The notes below the pieces were generated by a model. That model ran no database searches, was not told the DNA's origin, and saw only the letters and a program-made list of their open reading frames with translations. 64,000 bases of DNA from Bacteroides sp. 51. Lineage in GTDB: Bacteria; Bacteroidota; Bacteroidia; Bacteroidales; Bacteroidaceae. Position 1 is the stretch's first letter. Each line of letters starts with the position of its first letter. This document shows, piece by piece, positions 26,287 through 35,040 of this stretch. The DNA lies in contig NZ_QVMI01000004.1 of NCBI RefSeq assembly GCF_010500965.1, positions 124,001-188,000 on the forward strand. The letters are read 5' to 3'. Both the position numbers and the translations under genes were made by a program.

Positions 26287-26487
26287 ATGAAAGGTCTTGA
26301 TGTATTAGCAGCATTCCTTGGTGGCGCAGTAGTAGGCGCAACGTTAGGAATTTTATTCGCTCCGGAAAAAGGAGAAGACACCCGTTCCAGAATTGCCGAG
26401 ATACTTCGCAAGAAAGGAATTAAACTTCACAGTGACGATTTAGACACGTTGGTGGACGAAATCGCAGCGGAAATTAAAGGTGAATAA
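26287..26487 (+). CDS. YtxH domain-containing small membrane protein
   Basis: A 66-residue protein with one N-terminal hydrophobic Gly/Ala segment (about 5-24, AAFLGGAVVGATLGILFAP) followed by PEKGEDTRSRI, the YtxH pattern. YtxH proteins are small general-stress envelope proteins of unknown mechanism. It heads a three-gene operon. Confidence 0.9.
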   Translation: MKGLDVLAAFLGGAVVGATLGILFAPEKGEDTRSRIAEILRKKGIKLHSDDLDTLVDEIAAEIKGE

Positions 26488-26511
26488 AGAAAAAATTAGA
26501 ACAGAATCCTC

Positions 26512-26877
26512 ATGTTTATAGACGATAACAGCATTCAGAGCATCCGTCAACTCGTCAGAGAGTTGAAAGCATACGTCGAGATGCAAAAAGAGTATACCAG
26601 ACTGGAATTGACAGAGAAGTTAACCATTCTCTTTTCCACCATGATATTTGCTACAGTGCTTATCTTATTGGGCATGGTGGTTCTGTTCTACCTTTCTTTT
26701 TCGTTTGCATACTTGCTGGAACCTTACGTAGGTGGCCTACCTGCCAGCTATGCCATTGTTGCCGGAATCATTTTTCTATTCGTGATTCTTGTCGTAGTAT
26801 TCCGCAAAAAACTCATTGTTAATCCTTTAGCGAATTTTCTTGCTAATCTGTTTCTAAACAACAACTCAAAGCAATAA
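26512..26877 (+). CDS. Holin-like (phage holin 3_6 / DUF1469 type) membrane protein
   Basis: A 121-residue protein. An amphipathic N-terminal helix (about 7-40) precedes two membrane segments (about 43-68 and 78-100) and a short tail. The pattern matches the putative Actinobacterial/Bacteroidetes holin-X (DUF1469) family, generally found next to YtxH genes and not in phages. It is probably an inner-membrane accessory of the stress operon. It lies 24 bases after the YtxH gene. Confidence 0.82.
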   Translation: MFIDDNSIQSIRQLVRELKAYVEMQKEYTRLELTEKLTILFSTMIFATVLILLGMVVLFYLSFSFAYLLEPYVGGLPASYAIVAGIIFLFVILVVVFRKKLIVNPLANFLANLFLNNNSKQ

Positions 26878-26880
26878 GCC

Positions 26881-27141
26881 ATGAATGCCCGGACGAATCA
26901 AAAATATACATTAGAAGATATCATACAGCGCAAGCAAGAAGTGTTACAGGATATTCAGATTCAACATCAGATTATTGCTGAAACAACGCAGGCTATATTT
27001 GCCCCGATCCTCCCCTCTCCTAAGCTGGATCAAACAGCTTTAATCAAAAAGTTCAATACCGGCATGGCCATTTTCGATGGTGTCATGGTGGGGATGAAAA
27101 TATTTAAGAGTATCCGGAAGTTCTTCAAAAGAGGCAGATAG
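26881..27141 (+). CDS. Small uncharacterised protein of the YtxH operon
   Basis: An 86-residue protein starting 3 bases after the holin-like gene. It has a polar, helical N-terminal half (LEDIIQRKQEVLQDIQIQHQ), a proline break (APILPSPK) and a basic amphipathic C-terminus (GVMVGMKIFKSIRKFFKRG). I recognise no family. Its position suggests a cytoplasmic partner of the two membrane proteins. Confidence 0.8.
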   Translation: MNARTNQKYTLEDIIQRKQEVLQDIQIQHQIIAETTQAIFAPILPSPKLDQTALIKKFNTGMAIFDGVMVGMKIFKSIRKFFKRGR

Positions 27142-27958
27142 GTGTAGTTAAAAAAATATCTAACTGATCCATATTTGCAAAGATAACAATCAAATTGATT
27201 CGTTTTTCACCCTTTCACTTTCTTTCTAGTAACCTTCCAACACCGATTTTCACTCATTTAAAATGTAAGATATGCTCCAGGAGGAGTATAAAGCCGATTT
27301 ATTTATTATCCAAAAGAAGAATTTCAGCTAAAAAAGAGAAGGAAAAGTGTTTTTTCTACTCAAACAGGCTAATTTGCTGATAAAAAGGCGGAATATCTTG
27401 ATAGTTCTCTCTTTATTTTGTGTTTAACAAATCGAGCCTCTTGTATAACAGATCAACTCTGGCATTAATAAATACCAGAGGCCGTGTTAAGTGTGACTGC
27501 TCACCGCGCTACTGTAGAAAGTTGACGTGTTAACGTAGCAAGTCAGTGTGTTTAACAAGAAGACCAAAAAGGTTTTGATTCCAGTTTTTCGAATATGAAA
27601 AGATGAAAGAATCGGGAAGAAGAGTAAATTTTAAAGTTATATTTCCTATTTCAATCGTTTTCATAAAAAATCCAAAACAAGCATATTGGCAGGAAAGCAG
27701 GAAATCGATTTACTAAATAAAATAAAATTAAAGCAAAATCAAGCAATTAAGAAAACAAGAGTTCAATATGCTATCGTTTTGAATTTAGCAAACTACAAAT
27801 ACGGAGCATTTTTCAGTTCACGGATAAAGGTGGGCAATTTTAAACGTTTGGATACAGAACTGACAAAATGTAAATTGAGAACTCCTTTTTGAATAGCCTT
27901 ATTAGAAGTAAAGAGAGGGTGGGGTTTACCGACTTATGACACACCCTCTCCTTCTTCT
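27142..27958. other. 817-bp intergenic stretch, AT-rich, no supported gene
   Basis: Two open frames of 60-70 codons occur (27195-27380 and 27686-27892). They lack recognisable domains, and the second begins with TTG. Seen structures are CTCTGG/CCAGAG (about 27457-27480), a small TTTGT/ACAAA hairpin near 27420, and GAGAGGGTG/CACCCTCTC (about 27913-27949). The last may be a terminator and overlaps the left inverted sequence of the metallopeptidase gene. A small RNA is possible but not supported. Confidence 0.5.
27933..27948. repeat. CTTATGACACACCCTC inverted sequence, left copy
   Basis: An exact 16-base match, in opposite orientation, to 28670-28685. The two copies bracket the predicted metallopeptidase gene. 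Related partial copies are at 28793-28805 and 30040-30056. Confidence 0.75.
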
Positions 27959-28552
27959 TTAAAACGAGAAATATTCAAAGTACCTGTTCCAGATAATTTC
28001 CTCATATTTAAAGGCATAACTTTCAGCATACTTCTCACCCCTACCACATCTTCTTTTAGATTTGGAGTTTATCCGATCATGGTGATGCCCCAACTCATGC
28101 AACAAAATATGCAGAAGCTGATATGCTTTTATCTGATTTTCTGTAAAATCACATATTACATAATCCTCTTTCAGTGTATACCTAACACCAAGTTTATCAA
28201 AAAGACTTTTATGCGCATAGAAGTACCCCAGTCCATATTCCATCGTCATTTCTTTTCTCCATGCAGTAATACAAATTACGCCGTCACGATATCTCCCGTC
28301 ACGATAAAAATCTCCATGTTCCAATACAATAGCATCAAATTCTATATCTATTTCTTCGCGGTTAGGAAGTATTTCCAAAAACTGCTTAACATCCCTTTTC
28401 TTCAGGAAGTGCTTATACCCTTTCCCCGGATTTTCCACATCTATCTGGATGATATCCTGACGAGTATTCCAATAGTTAGGAGTTCTCTCATGCCTGTTCT
28501 TTTTCTGTGCAGTTCCTTTTTTTATTCTTGTAGCTGTTCTTCTGGCAAACAT
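27959..28552 (-). CDS. Predicted zinc metallopeptidase of unknown family
   Basis: About 197 residues from the ATG at 28552; a TTG three codons earlier is also possible. The N-terminus is basic. The key feature is LLHELGHHHD near residues 150-158, an HExxH zinc-site motif, followed about 20 residues later by a conserved-looking GEKYAESYAFKYEE that could give the third ligand. No signal peptide is seen. It recalls ImmA/IrrE- or SprT-like cytoplasmic proteases, but I cannot place it. The gene is AT-rich and bracketed by 16-base inverted copies, suggesting acquisition. Confidence 0.7.
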   Translation of the reverse strand: MFARRTATRIKKGTAQKKNRHERTPNYWNTRQDIIQIDVENPGKGYKHFLKKRDVKQFLEILPNREEIDIEFDAIVLEHGDFYRDGRYRDGVICITAWRKEMTMEYGLGYFYAHKSLFDKLGVRYTLKEDYVICDFTENQIKAYQLLHILLHELGHHHDRINSKSKRRCGRGEKYAESYAFKYEEIIWNRYFEYFSF

Positions 28553-28561
28553 AATATACAA

Positions 28562-29311
28562 ATTTTGAGAACATAGAAATCATTGTTCTATGCTTATAAA
28601 TTGACTATAAATAAGATAAGTTTGATTATAAAACTAATTGGTTATCTTCAGTTTGAAATTGGTTTTGAGGAGGGTGTGTCATAAGCATATTTCGTTACGT
28701 CATTGCGAGGGTTTACCCGAAGCAATCCAGCTCACAAAGCGTATAAGCTGGATGCTTCACTACGTTCACAATGACGAAGTGTATTCAACCCACTTATGAC
28801 ACACCGCCATACTGATTTTACATTGAAGATGCAGATAACCTGGATTTATCAGGATGACAAACCCATTAGTTTCGGTGTGCGCGTATTTTATCTCTCAACC
28901 AACATTACAATACCCTTTCTCTGATATTTGGGGTTAGTATTCATTATATGTATCCGCAAATATATAAACGATTTTAAGATTAGCAAATATTTAAAACATC
29001 AAAATCTTAAATATCAAACAAAAACAATTATTTTTGTGCCGAAATTCTAAATAACCACATTTTGAGAGTAACTCTTAAATTTATATTCGCTTAATATTAG
29101 CCTCATAAACCACAGGCTAATTATTCTTTCGTTTGAGTAATCCTACTCAAGCCAGGTTTTCATTTTATTATATCATTATCCGCTACATTGCTTCTAACAG
29201 CAAGGGTATCTGCTATTGCTGTATTCAAAAATACCTTATTGCTCAATGAGTTATAATGTCGCGGATAATATTGAAAATTTCAATAAAGAGTATTAAGCAC
29301 CATTATAAATC
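28562..29311. other. 750-bp intergenic stretch with nested dispersed repeats
   Basis: I see no supported gene. The left half holds GAGGGTGTGTCATAAG (28670-28685) and its partner CTTATGACACACC (28793-28805), enclosing a different palindromic element (28698-28776). The right half (about 28810-29311) is strongly AT-rich and featureless, and ends at the DUF1062-like gene. Confidence 0.55.
28670..28805. repeat. Composite inverted repeat around a CGTCATTGCGAGG element
   Basis: The outer arms are GGTGTGTCATAAG (28673-28685) and CTTATGACACACC (28793-28805). The inner element begins CGTCATTGCGAGG (28698) and ends CAATGACG (28776). It has inner arms GAAGCAATCCAGCT and AGCTGGATGCTTC. The inner type is a dispersed repeat seen in many bacterial genomes; here it appears inserted within the outer one. 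Confidence 0.8.
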
Positions 29312-29929
29312 ATGGAAGAAGAGTATATATGGGATATAAAAGTTAAAAATACCCCCCTATTAATAAAAAAATGCAGCCATTGCGACAGTGACAGATTTTA
29401 TTGTAGCGAAAAGTTTAGAATGAATTCTCAAAAAAGGAACATTGACGTCTGGTTAATCTACAGATGTGCAAAATGCGATAATACATACAATATAACAATA
29501 CTGTCGCGCACTAAACCGGAGTTAATAAACAAAGATTTGTATAATCAGTTTTCAGAGAATAATACCGGGACAGCCTGGAAGTATGCCTTCTCTCCTGAAA
29601 TCAGAAGAAAGAATAACATGAATATTGATTTCGGCAGCGTCGAATACGACATACAACATGATGGTATTTCGGTCGAAGATATAGTAAACCTTGATGGCGA
29701 AATCATCACATTCAGGATTAAATGTGACTTTGAATTTAATGCCAGACTATCGTCTATTATCAGAACATGTTTAAAACTGTCGGCAAATCAATTAGACAAA
29801 TTGATTGAAGCAGGGGTAATCTCTATACCACATAGCCATTCATTAAAGAAACACAGGGTTAAAGATGGAGATATAGTACAGGTAAACAAAGAGAAGTTGA
29901 AAAGTGGGATAAACCGAGGAATGGGGTAA
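29312..29929 (+). CDS. DUF1062-like zinc-ribbon protein
   Basis: A 205-residue soluble protein with two Cys pairs, CSHC (21-24) and CAKC (52-55), forming a likely zinc ribbon. The body resembles proteins annotated DUF1062 (RTKPELINKDLYNQFSENN, then NLDGEIITFRIKCDFEFNARLS). The C-terminus, with a helix and SLKKHRVKDGDIVQV, looks like an S4-type RNA-binding fold. Its function is unknown; the motifs suggest a nucleic-acid-binding or regulatory role. It sits in the repeat-rich accessory patch. Confidence 0.75.
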   Translation: MEEEYIWDIKVKNTPLLIKKCSHCDSDRFYCSEKFRMNSQKRNIDVWLIYRCAKCDNTYNITILSRTKPELINKDLYNQFSENNTGTAWKYAFSPEIRRKNNMNIDFGSVEYDIQHDGISVEDIVNLDGEIITFRIKCDFEFNARLSSIIRTCLKLSANQLDKLIEAGVISIPHSHSLKKHRVKDGDIVQVNKEKLKSGINRGMG

Positions 29930-29949
29930 TCTAAAGTGAATGGTTTACT

Positions 29950-30021
29950 GTAGGGGCGGTTCGCGAACCGCCCACAGAATGCATGTGAACCATATTCGGG
30001 CGGTTCGCGAACCGCCCCTAC
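29950..30021. repeat. GGCGGTTCGCGAACCGCC element, inverted pair
   Basis: Two 24-base reverse-complement copies (29950-29973 and 29998-30021) are separated by 24 bases. They lie between the convergent DUF1062-like gene and manA, where they could stop transcription from both sides. Confidence 0.92.
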
Positions 30022-30039
30022 AGTACAACACTTTTTCTA

Positions 30040-30056
30040 CTTATGACACCCTCCTC
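30040..30056. repeat. Partial copy of the CTTATGACAC sequence
   Basis: CTTATGACACCCTCCTC matches the copies at 27933 and 28670 except for a missing AC. It marks the right edge of the repeat-rich patch, just past the manA stop. Confidence 0.6.
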
Positions 30057-30084
30057 TTCTTTTAAGTTAGAGTTATCAATTCAT

Positions 30085-31053
30085 TTAAACGTAAGTCTCA
30101 AGGAATTTCACCGCACCATCAGGAACAATCGTTACTTCCTGAGTAACAGCCGGAAGAAGCACAGTTTCTCCTGCTCTTAGCGTTATTTCATTCTTTTCAT
30201 CATCAATCAACTTACACGAACCTTCTACACAGATCAGGATTACAAAAGAGTCCAGTTCCGAATAGTCGCAGTTGATTTCTTCTGTCATATCATACAAAGA
30301 AGTGGTGAAGTAAGGACAAGCAACCAGCTCTACCGGCTCATCTTTTACCGCCTCATAATCCGTACGGTAATCGTCCAGCACTTCATAGTCGATGGCTTCG
30401 CGAGCCAAATCCGTATGCAACTCACGCGTTTTGCCGTTTGCATCTTTCCGGTTAAAATCGTAAATACGATAAGTAATATCAGAAGTTTGCTGTATTTCGG
30501 CTATAAAAGCACCGGCACCAATGCTGTGTATACGTCCGGCAGGTAAAAAGAATACATCTCCGGGATTAATCTCATATTCCTGCAACACATCAGTGATAGT
30601 ATCATTATGAACACGTTCTTTATACTCTTTAGGAGTGATCTCTTGCGAAAAGCCCGAACGCAGCTTTGCCCCCTTATCGGCATCTACCACATACCACATT
30701 TCGGTTTTCCCGAAAGAGTTATGGCGCTTCTTAGCCAACTGATCATTTGGATGCACCTGAATAGATAAATCCTGCTTAGCATCTATAAACTTGATCAACA
30801 AAGGAAATTTGTTTCCGAAACGGTGGTAATTCTCCTCACCAACCAACTCTTCACGATACCTGCGCACCATCTCGGTCAAGGTAGAACCCTTATCCGGACC
30901 ATTAACAACAACGGACTCATCGCCCTCTACGTCAGATATTTCCCAACTCTCTCCTACTCCCTTCACTTCACTATCCAAGTGTTTGAACGGAACAATTTTA
31001 TCCCCTCCCCAAAGCGTCTGCTTCAATATAGGAGCAAATTTTAGCGGATACAT
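30085..31053 (-). CDS. manA: Mannose-6-phosphate isomerase, class I
   Basis: A 322-residue cupin-type isomerase of the short bacterial form. Zinc-site motifs are IQVHPNDQLAKKR (about 97-109) and PAGRIHSIGAGAFIAEIQQ (about 172-190), then TYRIYDFNRKDANG. It interconverts mannose-6-phosphate and fructose-6-phosphate. It diverges from the galactose operon, with a candidate promoter TATGTTTG (31109-31102) and TTTG at 31135-31132. Confidence 0.95.
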   Translation of the reverse strand: MYPLKFAPILKQTLWGGDKIVPFKHLDSEVKGVGESWEISDVEGDESVVVNGPDKGSTLTEMVRRYREELVGEENYHRFGNKFPLLIKFIDAKQDLSIQVHPNDQLAKKRHNSFGKTEMWYVVDADKGAKLRSGFSQEITPKEYKERVHNDTITDVLQEYEINPGDVFFLPAGRIHSIGAGAFIAEIQQTSDITYRIYDFNRKDANGKTRELHTDLAREAIDYEVLDDYRTDYEAVKDEPVELVACPYFTTSLYDMTEEINCDYSELDSFVILICVEGSCKLIDDEKNEITLRAGETVLLPAVTQEVTIVPDGAVKFLETYV

Positions 31054-31101
31054 TTTTATATTTAAATTTAGATTAAAATAATTGATTTAACAATTCAGGA
31101 A

Positions 31102-31135
31102 CAAACATACGAAAATTATCAAATATTACATCAAA
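31102..31135 (-). promoter_or_regulatory. Promoter of manA
   Basis: On the minus strand TATGTTTG (31109-31102) is a -7 match. TTTG at 31135-31132 lies 22 bases upstream, slightly longer than usual. The transcript would start near 31097. Confidence 0.5.
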
Positions 31136-31138
31136 CTA

Positions 31139-31170
31139 TTTGTGAGAAAGGAAGAAATTATCTTTATTTG
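31139..31170 (+). promoter_or_regulatory. Promoter of the galM operon
   Basis: TTTG (31139-31142) and TTTATTTG (31163-31170) are 20 bases apart, ideal spacing; the -7 box has one mismatch. It partly faces the manA promoter on the other strand. Confidence 0.6.
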
Positions 31171-31193
31171 CAGGGAATTTAAATCAAAAAACC

Positions 31194-32294
31194 ATGAATA
31201 ATACATACCCTACACAAGGTAATCTATCAGGTTTGGATAGAAAAGATTTTCAAAAAACAGTAAATGGCAAAGAAACAGACCTCTTTATTTTAAAGAGCAA
31301 AACAGGAGCCGAAGTGGCTGTAACCAACTATGGATGCGCTATTCTCTCCATTATGATGCCCGACAAAAACGGAAAATATGCCAATGTAGTTTTAGGACAC
31401 GACAGCATCGACCATGTAATAAACAGCCCGGAACCATTCCTGAATACAGTGATCGGACGCTATGGAAACCGCATCTGCGAAGGAGTATTCACACTGGATG
31501 GAAAAGACTACAACCTAACCATAAACAACGGACCTAATTCCCTGCATGGCGGACCAACGGGATACCACGCCAGAGTTTGGGATGTAGTAAACCAAACTGA
31601 AAACAGCATTGAATTTACATATACCTCGCCCGATGGTGAAGAAGGATTCCCCGGAACATTGACCATACACATGACCTATCGTCTGGAATCGGAAGATGAC
31701 AGAGAAGCACTTTACATCGAATATGAAGCTACGACTGATAAAGCAACGCCGGTTAACCTCACTAACCATGCATTCTTCAACCTGGCCGGCATCAGCAAAC
31801 CAACCCCTTCTGTAGAAAATCAAATGCTATTTATTGCAGCAGACTATTATATTCCTATTGACAATAATTCAATTCCAACAGGAGAAATCCTAAGCGTAGG
31901 AGGAACACCAATGGACTTCCGTCTGGAAAAACGTATCGGACAGGACATCAATGATAAATTCCAGCAACTCGTTAACGGAGCCGGATATGACCACTGTTAT
32001 GTCATTGCCAAGGAAGAAGAAGGAGAGTTAGCGCATGCAGCAACTTACTCTGACCCGGAAAGCGGACGCGTAATGGAAGTGTATACTACCGAACCAGGTG
32101 TACAACTCTATACCGGCAACTGGTTGGGAGGATTCGCCGGAGCACATGGAGCCACCTTCCCGGCACGAAGCGGCATTTGCTTCGAAGCACAAGTATTTCC
32201 GAATTCACCAAACGTGTCCTACTTCCCAACGTCTATTTTAGACCCAGGTCAGGAATACACCCAAACCACCATTTACGAGTTCGGAGTATTATAA
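31194..32294 (+). CDS. galM: Aldose 1-epimerase (mutarotase), cytoplasmic
   Basis: A 366-residue GalM-family protein without signal peptide. Motifs include VIGRYGNRICEG (about 84), NNGPNSLHGGPTGYHARVWD (about 110-129), VNLTNHAFFNLAG with the catalytic His, and a C-terminal GICFEAQVFPNSPN carrying the catalytic Glu. It converts beta- to alpha-D-galactose for GalK. It is the first gene of galM-MFS-galK. A second, secreted aldose epimerase lies in the ara operon. Confidence 0.94.
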   Translation: MNNTYPTQGNLSGLDRKDFQKTVNGKETDLFILKSKTGAEVAVTNYGCAILSIMMPDKNGKYANVVLGHDSIDHVINSPEPFLNTVIGRYGNRICEGVFTLDGKDYNLTINNGPNSLHGGPTGYHARVWDVVNQTENSIEFTYTSPDGEEGFPGTLTIHMTYRLESEDDREALYIEYEATTDKATPVNLTNHAFFNLAGISKPTPSVENQMLFIAADYYIPIDNNSIPTGEILSVGGTPMDFRLEKRIGQDINDKFQQLVNGAGYDHCYVIAKEEEGELAHAATYSDPESGRVMEVYTTEPGVQLYTGNWLGGFAGAHGATFPARSGICFEAQVFPNSPNVSYFPTSILDPGQEYTQTTIYEFGVL

Positions 32295-32344
32295 ATAAAA
32301 CTAAATACTATTAACCTTTTAATAAACTAACCACTTTAAACATC

Positions 32345-33673
32345 ATGGAACAAAAAAAACAAAATGGAAATATCATTGCGATTATCACAATGATATTCCT
32401 GTTCGGTATGATCTCATTCGTAACAAACCTGGCAGCACCAATCGGTGTAATATGGAAGAACCAGCCAGGAATTGAAGGCTCTAACTTCCTCGGTATGATG
32501 GGGAATATGATGAACTTCCTTGCTTATTTGTTTATGGGTATTCCTGCCGGTAAACTTCTTACTAAAATTGGATACAAAAAAACAGCCCTTGTAGCTATTG
32601 CAGTAGGATTACTTGGGGTATTTATTCAATATTTATCGGGAATTTTAGGTGTCGGCGCCACAATCGGCGGTCTTCCAACCAACTTCTTCGTATATCTGTT
32701 TGGTGCATTCGTAGCCGGATTCTCTGTGTGTATGCTTAACACCGTAGTAAACCCAATGCTAAACCTTCTTGGTGGCGGCGGAAACAAAGGCAACCAATAC
32801 ATCCAGATAGGTGGTACTTTCAACTCTCTTGCCGGTACGTTGACTCCTATGTTTGTAGGTGCATTAATCGGACAGATCACAAAGGATACTGCAATTACCG
32901 ATGTTAACCCTGTACTCTTCATTGCAATGGGTGTATTTGCAGCAGCATTCATCATTCTTCTGTTCATTCCTATCAGCGATCCCGATCATGGTAAGAAAAC
33001 AGGAACCGTTACATATGAACACAGCCCATGGAACTTCCGCCACTTCGTACTTGGTGCGATAGGTATCTTTATATACGTAGGTATAGAAATCGGTATACCG
33101 GGAACATTAAACTTCTTCCTGTCCGACATATCAGATAAGGGAGCCGGACTGGACCCTGCAAGCGCTGCTTCAATCGGTGGATTCGTAGCCGGAACTTATT
33201 GGTTCCTGATGTTGATCGGCCGCTTCCTGGGAAGTATGATCGGAGGTAAAGTTTCAAGTAAAATGATGCTTATGGCTGCATCTGGCTTGGGCATCGTATT
33301 TGTGCTTATTGCAATCATGCTGCCAAACACCGTTCAGACATCAATGCCTGTATTTACCGGTGCTTCATTTGAGATGGTTCAGGTTCCGCTGGCTGCTTTG
33401 TTGCTGGTTCTTTGCGGACTTTGTACATCCATCATGTGGGGTGGCATATTCAACCTTGCCGTTGAAGGTTTAGGTAAATACACCGCTGCCGGATCGGGCA
33501 TTTTTATGATGATGGTAGTTGGTGGAGGTATCCTTCCGTTGGTACAAAATTGGGTAGCCGACATGAGTACTTATATGACAAGCTACTGGGTAATCATTGC
33601 ATGTCTTGGATACTTATTGTACTACGCATTGATTGGTAGCAAGAACGTAAACAAAGACATTCCAGTTGTATAA
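32345..33673 (+). CDS. MFS sugar transporter (galactose/glucose, FucP/GluP type)
   Basis: A 442-residue protein with about twelve membrane segments. MMNFLAYLFMGIPAGKLLTKIGYKK (about 57-80) is the loop 2-3 MFS signature, and NTVVNPMLNLLGGGGNKGNQ (about 136) is like FucP/GluP proton symporters. Located between galM and galK, it most likely brings galactose into the cytoplasm, with proton symport inferred from the family. Confidence 0.92.
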   Translation: MEQKKQNGNIIAIITMIFLFGMISFVTNLAAPIGVIWKNQPGIEGSNFLGMMGNMMNFLAYLFMGIPAGKLLTKIGYKKTALVAIAVGLLGVFIQYLSGILGVGATIGGLPTNFFVYLFGAFVAGFSVCMLNTVVNPMLNLLGGGGNKGNQYIQIGGTFNSLAGTLTPMFVGALIGQITKDTAITDVNPVLFIAMGVFAAAFIILLFIPISDPDHGKKTGTVTYEHSPWNFRHFVLGAIGIFIYVGIEIGIPGTLNFFLSDISDKGAGLDPASAASIGGFVAGTYWFLMLIGRFLGSMIGGKVSSKMMLMAASGLGIVFVLIAIMLPNTVQTSMPVFTGASFEMVQVPLAALLLVLCGLCTSIMWGGIFNLAVEGLGKYTAAGSGIFMMMVVGGGILPLVQNWVADMSTYMTSYWVIIACLGYLLYYALIGSKNVNKDIPVV

Positions 33674-33680
33674 TCTAAGC

Positions 33681-33707
33681 ATAGAGAGTTGAGAACCAAC
33701 TCTCTAT
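33681..33707. other. Intercistronic hairpin between MFS gene and galK
   Basis: An 11-bp perfect stem (33681-33691 with 33697-33707) with a 5-base loop lies in the 66-base gap. It lacks a T run, so it is more likely an RNA-processing or mRNA-stability hairpin than a terminator. Confidence 0.6.
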
Positions 33708-33739
33708 TAAATATCAATATTAATTAAGAAAGGATAACT

Positions 33740-34894
33740 ATGGACATTAATCATGTAAGAAGTCGCTTTGCAAAACATTTTGATGGTGCAACAGGATACG
33801 TATACGCATCACCAGGCCGTGTGAATCTCATTGGTGAGCACACCGATTATAACGGCGGATTTGTTTTCCCGGGCGCAGTAGACAAAGGTATTATGGCAGA
33901 AATCAAGCCTAACGGAACAGATAAAGTTCGTGCGTATTCTATCGACCTGAAAGATTGGGTAGAATTCGGATTGAACGAAGAAGATAAACCACGCACAAGC
34001 TGGGCTAAATATATCTTCGGTGTGTGCCGTGAAATGATCAAACGTGGTGTTGACGTGAAAGGTTTTGATACTGCATTTGCCGGCGATGTTCCTCTCGGAG
34101 CAGGAATGTCTTCATCTGCTGCATTGGAAAGCACATATGCTTTTGCATTGAACGAACTTTTTGGTGATAACAAAATAGATAAATTCGAATTGGCTAAAGT
34201 AGGCCAGGCTACAGAGCACAACTATGTAGGCGTAAATTGTGGTATCATGGACCAGTTTGCTTCTGTATTCGGAAAAGCAGGTAGCCTGATCCGTCTGGAT
34301 TGCCGTTCTCTGGAATATCAATACTTCCCATTTGATCCGAAAGGATACCGTTTGGTATTGGTTGATTCGGTGGTTAAACATGAGTTGGCTTCTTCTGCTT
34401 ATAACAAGCGTCGTCAATCATGTGAAACAGTGGTAGCTGCTATGCAGAAAAACCACCCTCATGTAGAGTTCCTTCGCGATGCTAACCTGTCTATGCTTGA
34501 AGAAGTGAAGAATGACGTAAGCGCCGAAGACTATATGCGTGCCGAATATGTAATTGAAGAGATCCAACGCGTACTTGATGTTTGCGATGCATTGGAAATT
34601 GCCGATTACGAAACTGTAGGCCAGAAGATGTATGAAACTCACCACGGTATGAGCAAGCTTTATGAAGTGAGCTGTGAAGAGCTGGACTTCCTGAATGACG
34701 TTGCTAAAGAATGTGGCGTAACCGGTTCACGCGTAATGGGTGGCGGTTTCGGTGGATGTACCATCAACCTGGTAAAAGATGAACTATATGATAACTTCAT
34801 CGCTAAAGCTAAAGAAGCATTTACTGCTAAATTCGGCAGAAGCCCAAAAGTATACGATGTAGTCATTTCCGACGGTTCAAGAAAACTAGCCTAG
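33740..34894 (+). CDS. galK: Galactokinase
   Basis: A 384-residue GHMP kinase. Motif 1 is PGRVNLIGEHTDYNGG (26-41), the ATP-binding motif is VPLGAGMSSSAALE (about 117-130), and motif 3 is RVMGGGFGGCTINL (about 330). It phosphorylates alpha-D-galactose. It is the last gene of the operon and is followed by a bidirectional terminator at 34960-34994. Confidence 0.97.
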   Translation: MDINHVRSRFAKHFDGATGYVYASPGRVNLIGEHTDYNGGFVFPGAVDKGIMAEIKPNGTDKVRAYSIDLKDWVEFGLNEEDKPRTSWAKYIFGVCREMIKRGVDVKGFDTAFAGDVPLGAGMSSSAALESTYAFALNELFGDNKIDKFELAKVGQATEHNYVGVNCGIMDQFASVFGKAGSLIRLDCRSLEYQYFPFDPKGYRLVLVDSVVKHELASSAYNKRRQSCETVVAAMQKNHPHVEFLRDANLSMLEEVKNDVSAEDYMRAEYVIEEIQRVLDVCDALEIADYETVGQKMYETHHGMSKLYEVSCEELDFLNDVAKECGVTGSRVMGGGFGGCTINLVKDELYDNFIAKAKEAFTAKFGRSPKVYDVVISDGSRKLA

Positions 34895-34896
34895 GC

Positions 34897-35040
34897 CCCG
34901 GCCCCGAGGCGGGGCGGCCAGTGGCGCCTTCGGCGCGTTATTGGTAGGTATAAAATAGAATAGGGAGTATCAATTTGGTACTCCCTATCTTTTATGTTTA
35001 AAATGCGGCTTGCCGCACTTGGCAGCGGCACCTTGCCGCT
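34897..35040. repeat. GC-rich palindromes flanking a terminator
   Basis: Directly after galK comes a GC-rich palindromic stretch (CCCCGAGGCGGGG, GGCGCCTTCGGCGC, 34897-34936). After the terminator comes GCGGCTTGCCGC and CAGCGGCACCTTGCCGC (35004-35039), a member of the GCGGCAAGGTGCCGCTGCC family. The latter abuts the stop codon of the LruC gene. Confidence 0.7.
34960..34994. terminator. Bidirectional terminator between galK and the LruC gene
   Basis: ATAGGGAGTA (34960-34969) pairs with TACTCCCTAT (34979-34988). T-rich DNA follows on the right and A-rich DNA precedes on the left, so it can serve both convergent genes. Confidence 0.85.

Noticed and set aside
26512-26877. Prophage holin
   Set aside because: The holin-like protein sits in an operon with YtxH and has no phage lysis or structural genes nearby. 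The family is common in chromosomal stress operons.
27686-27892. 68-codon open frame before the metallopeptidase
   Set aside because: It starts with TTG, has no recognised family and lies in AT-rich DNA. It may be chance, so it is not called.
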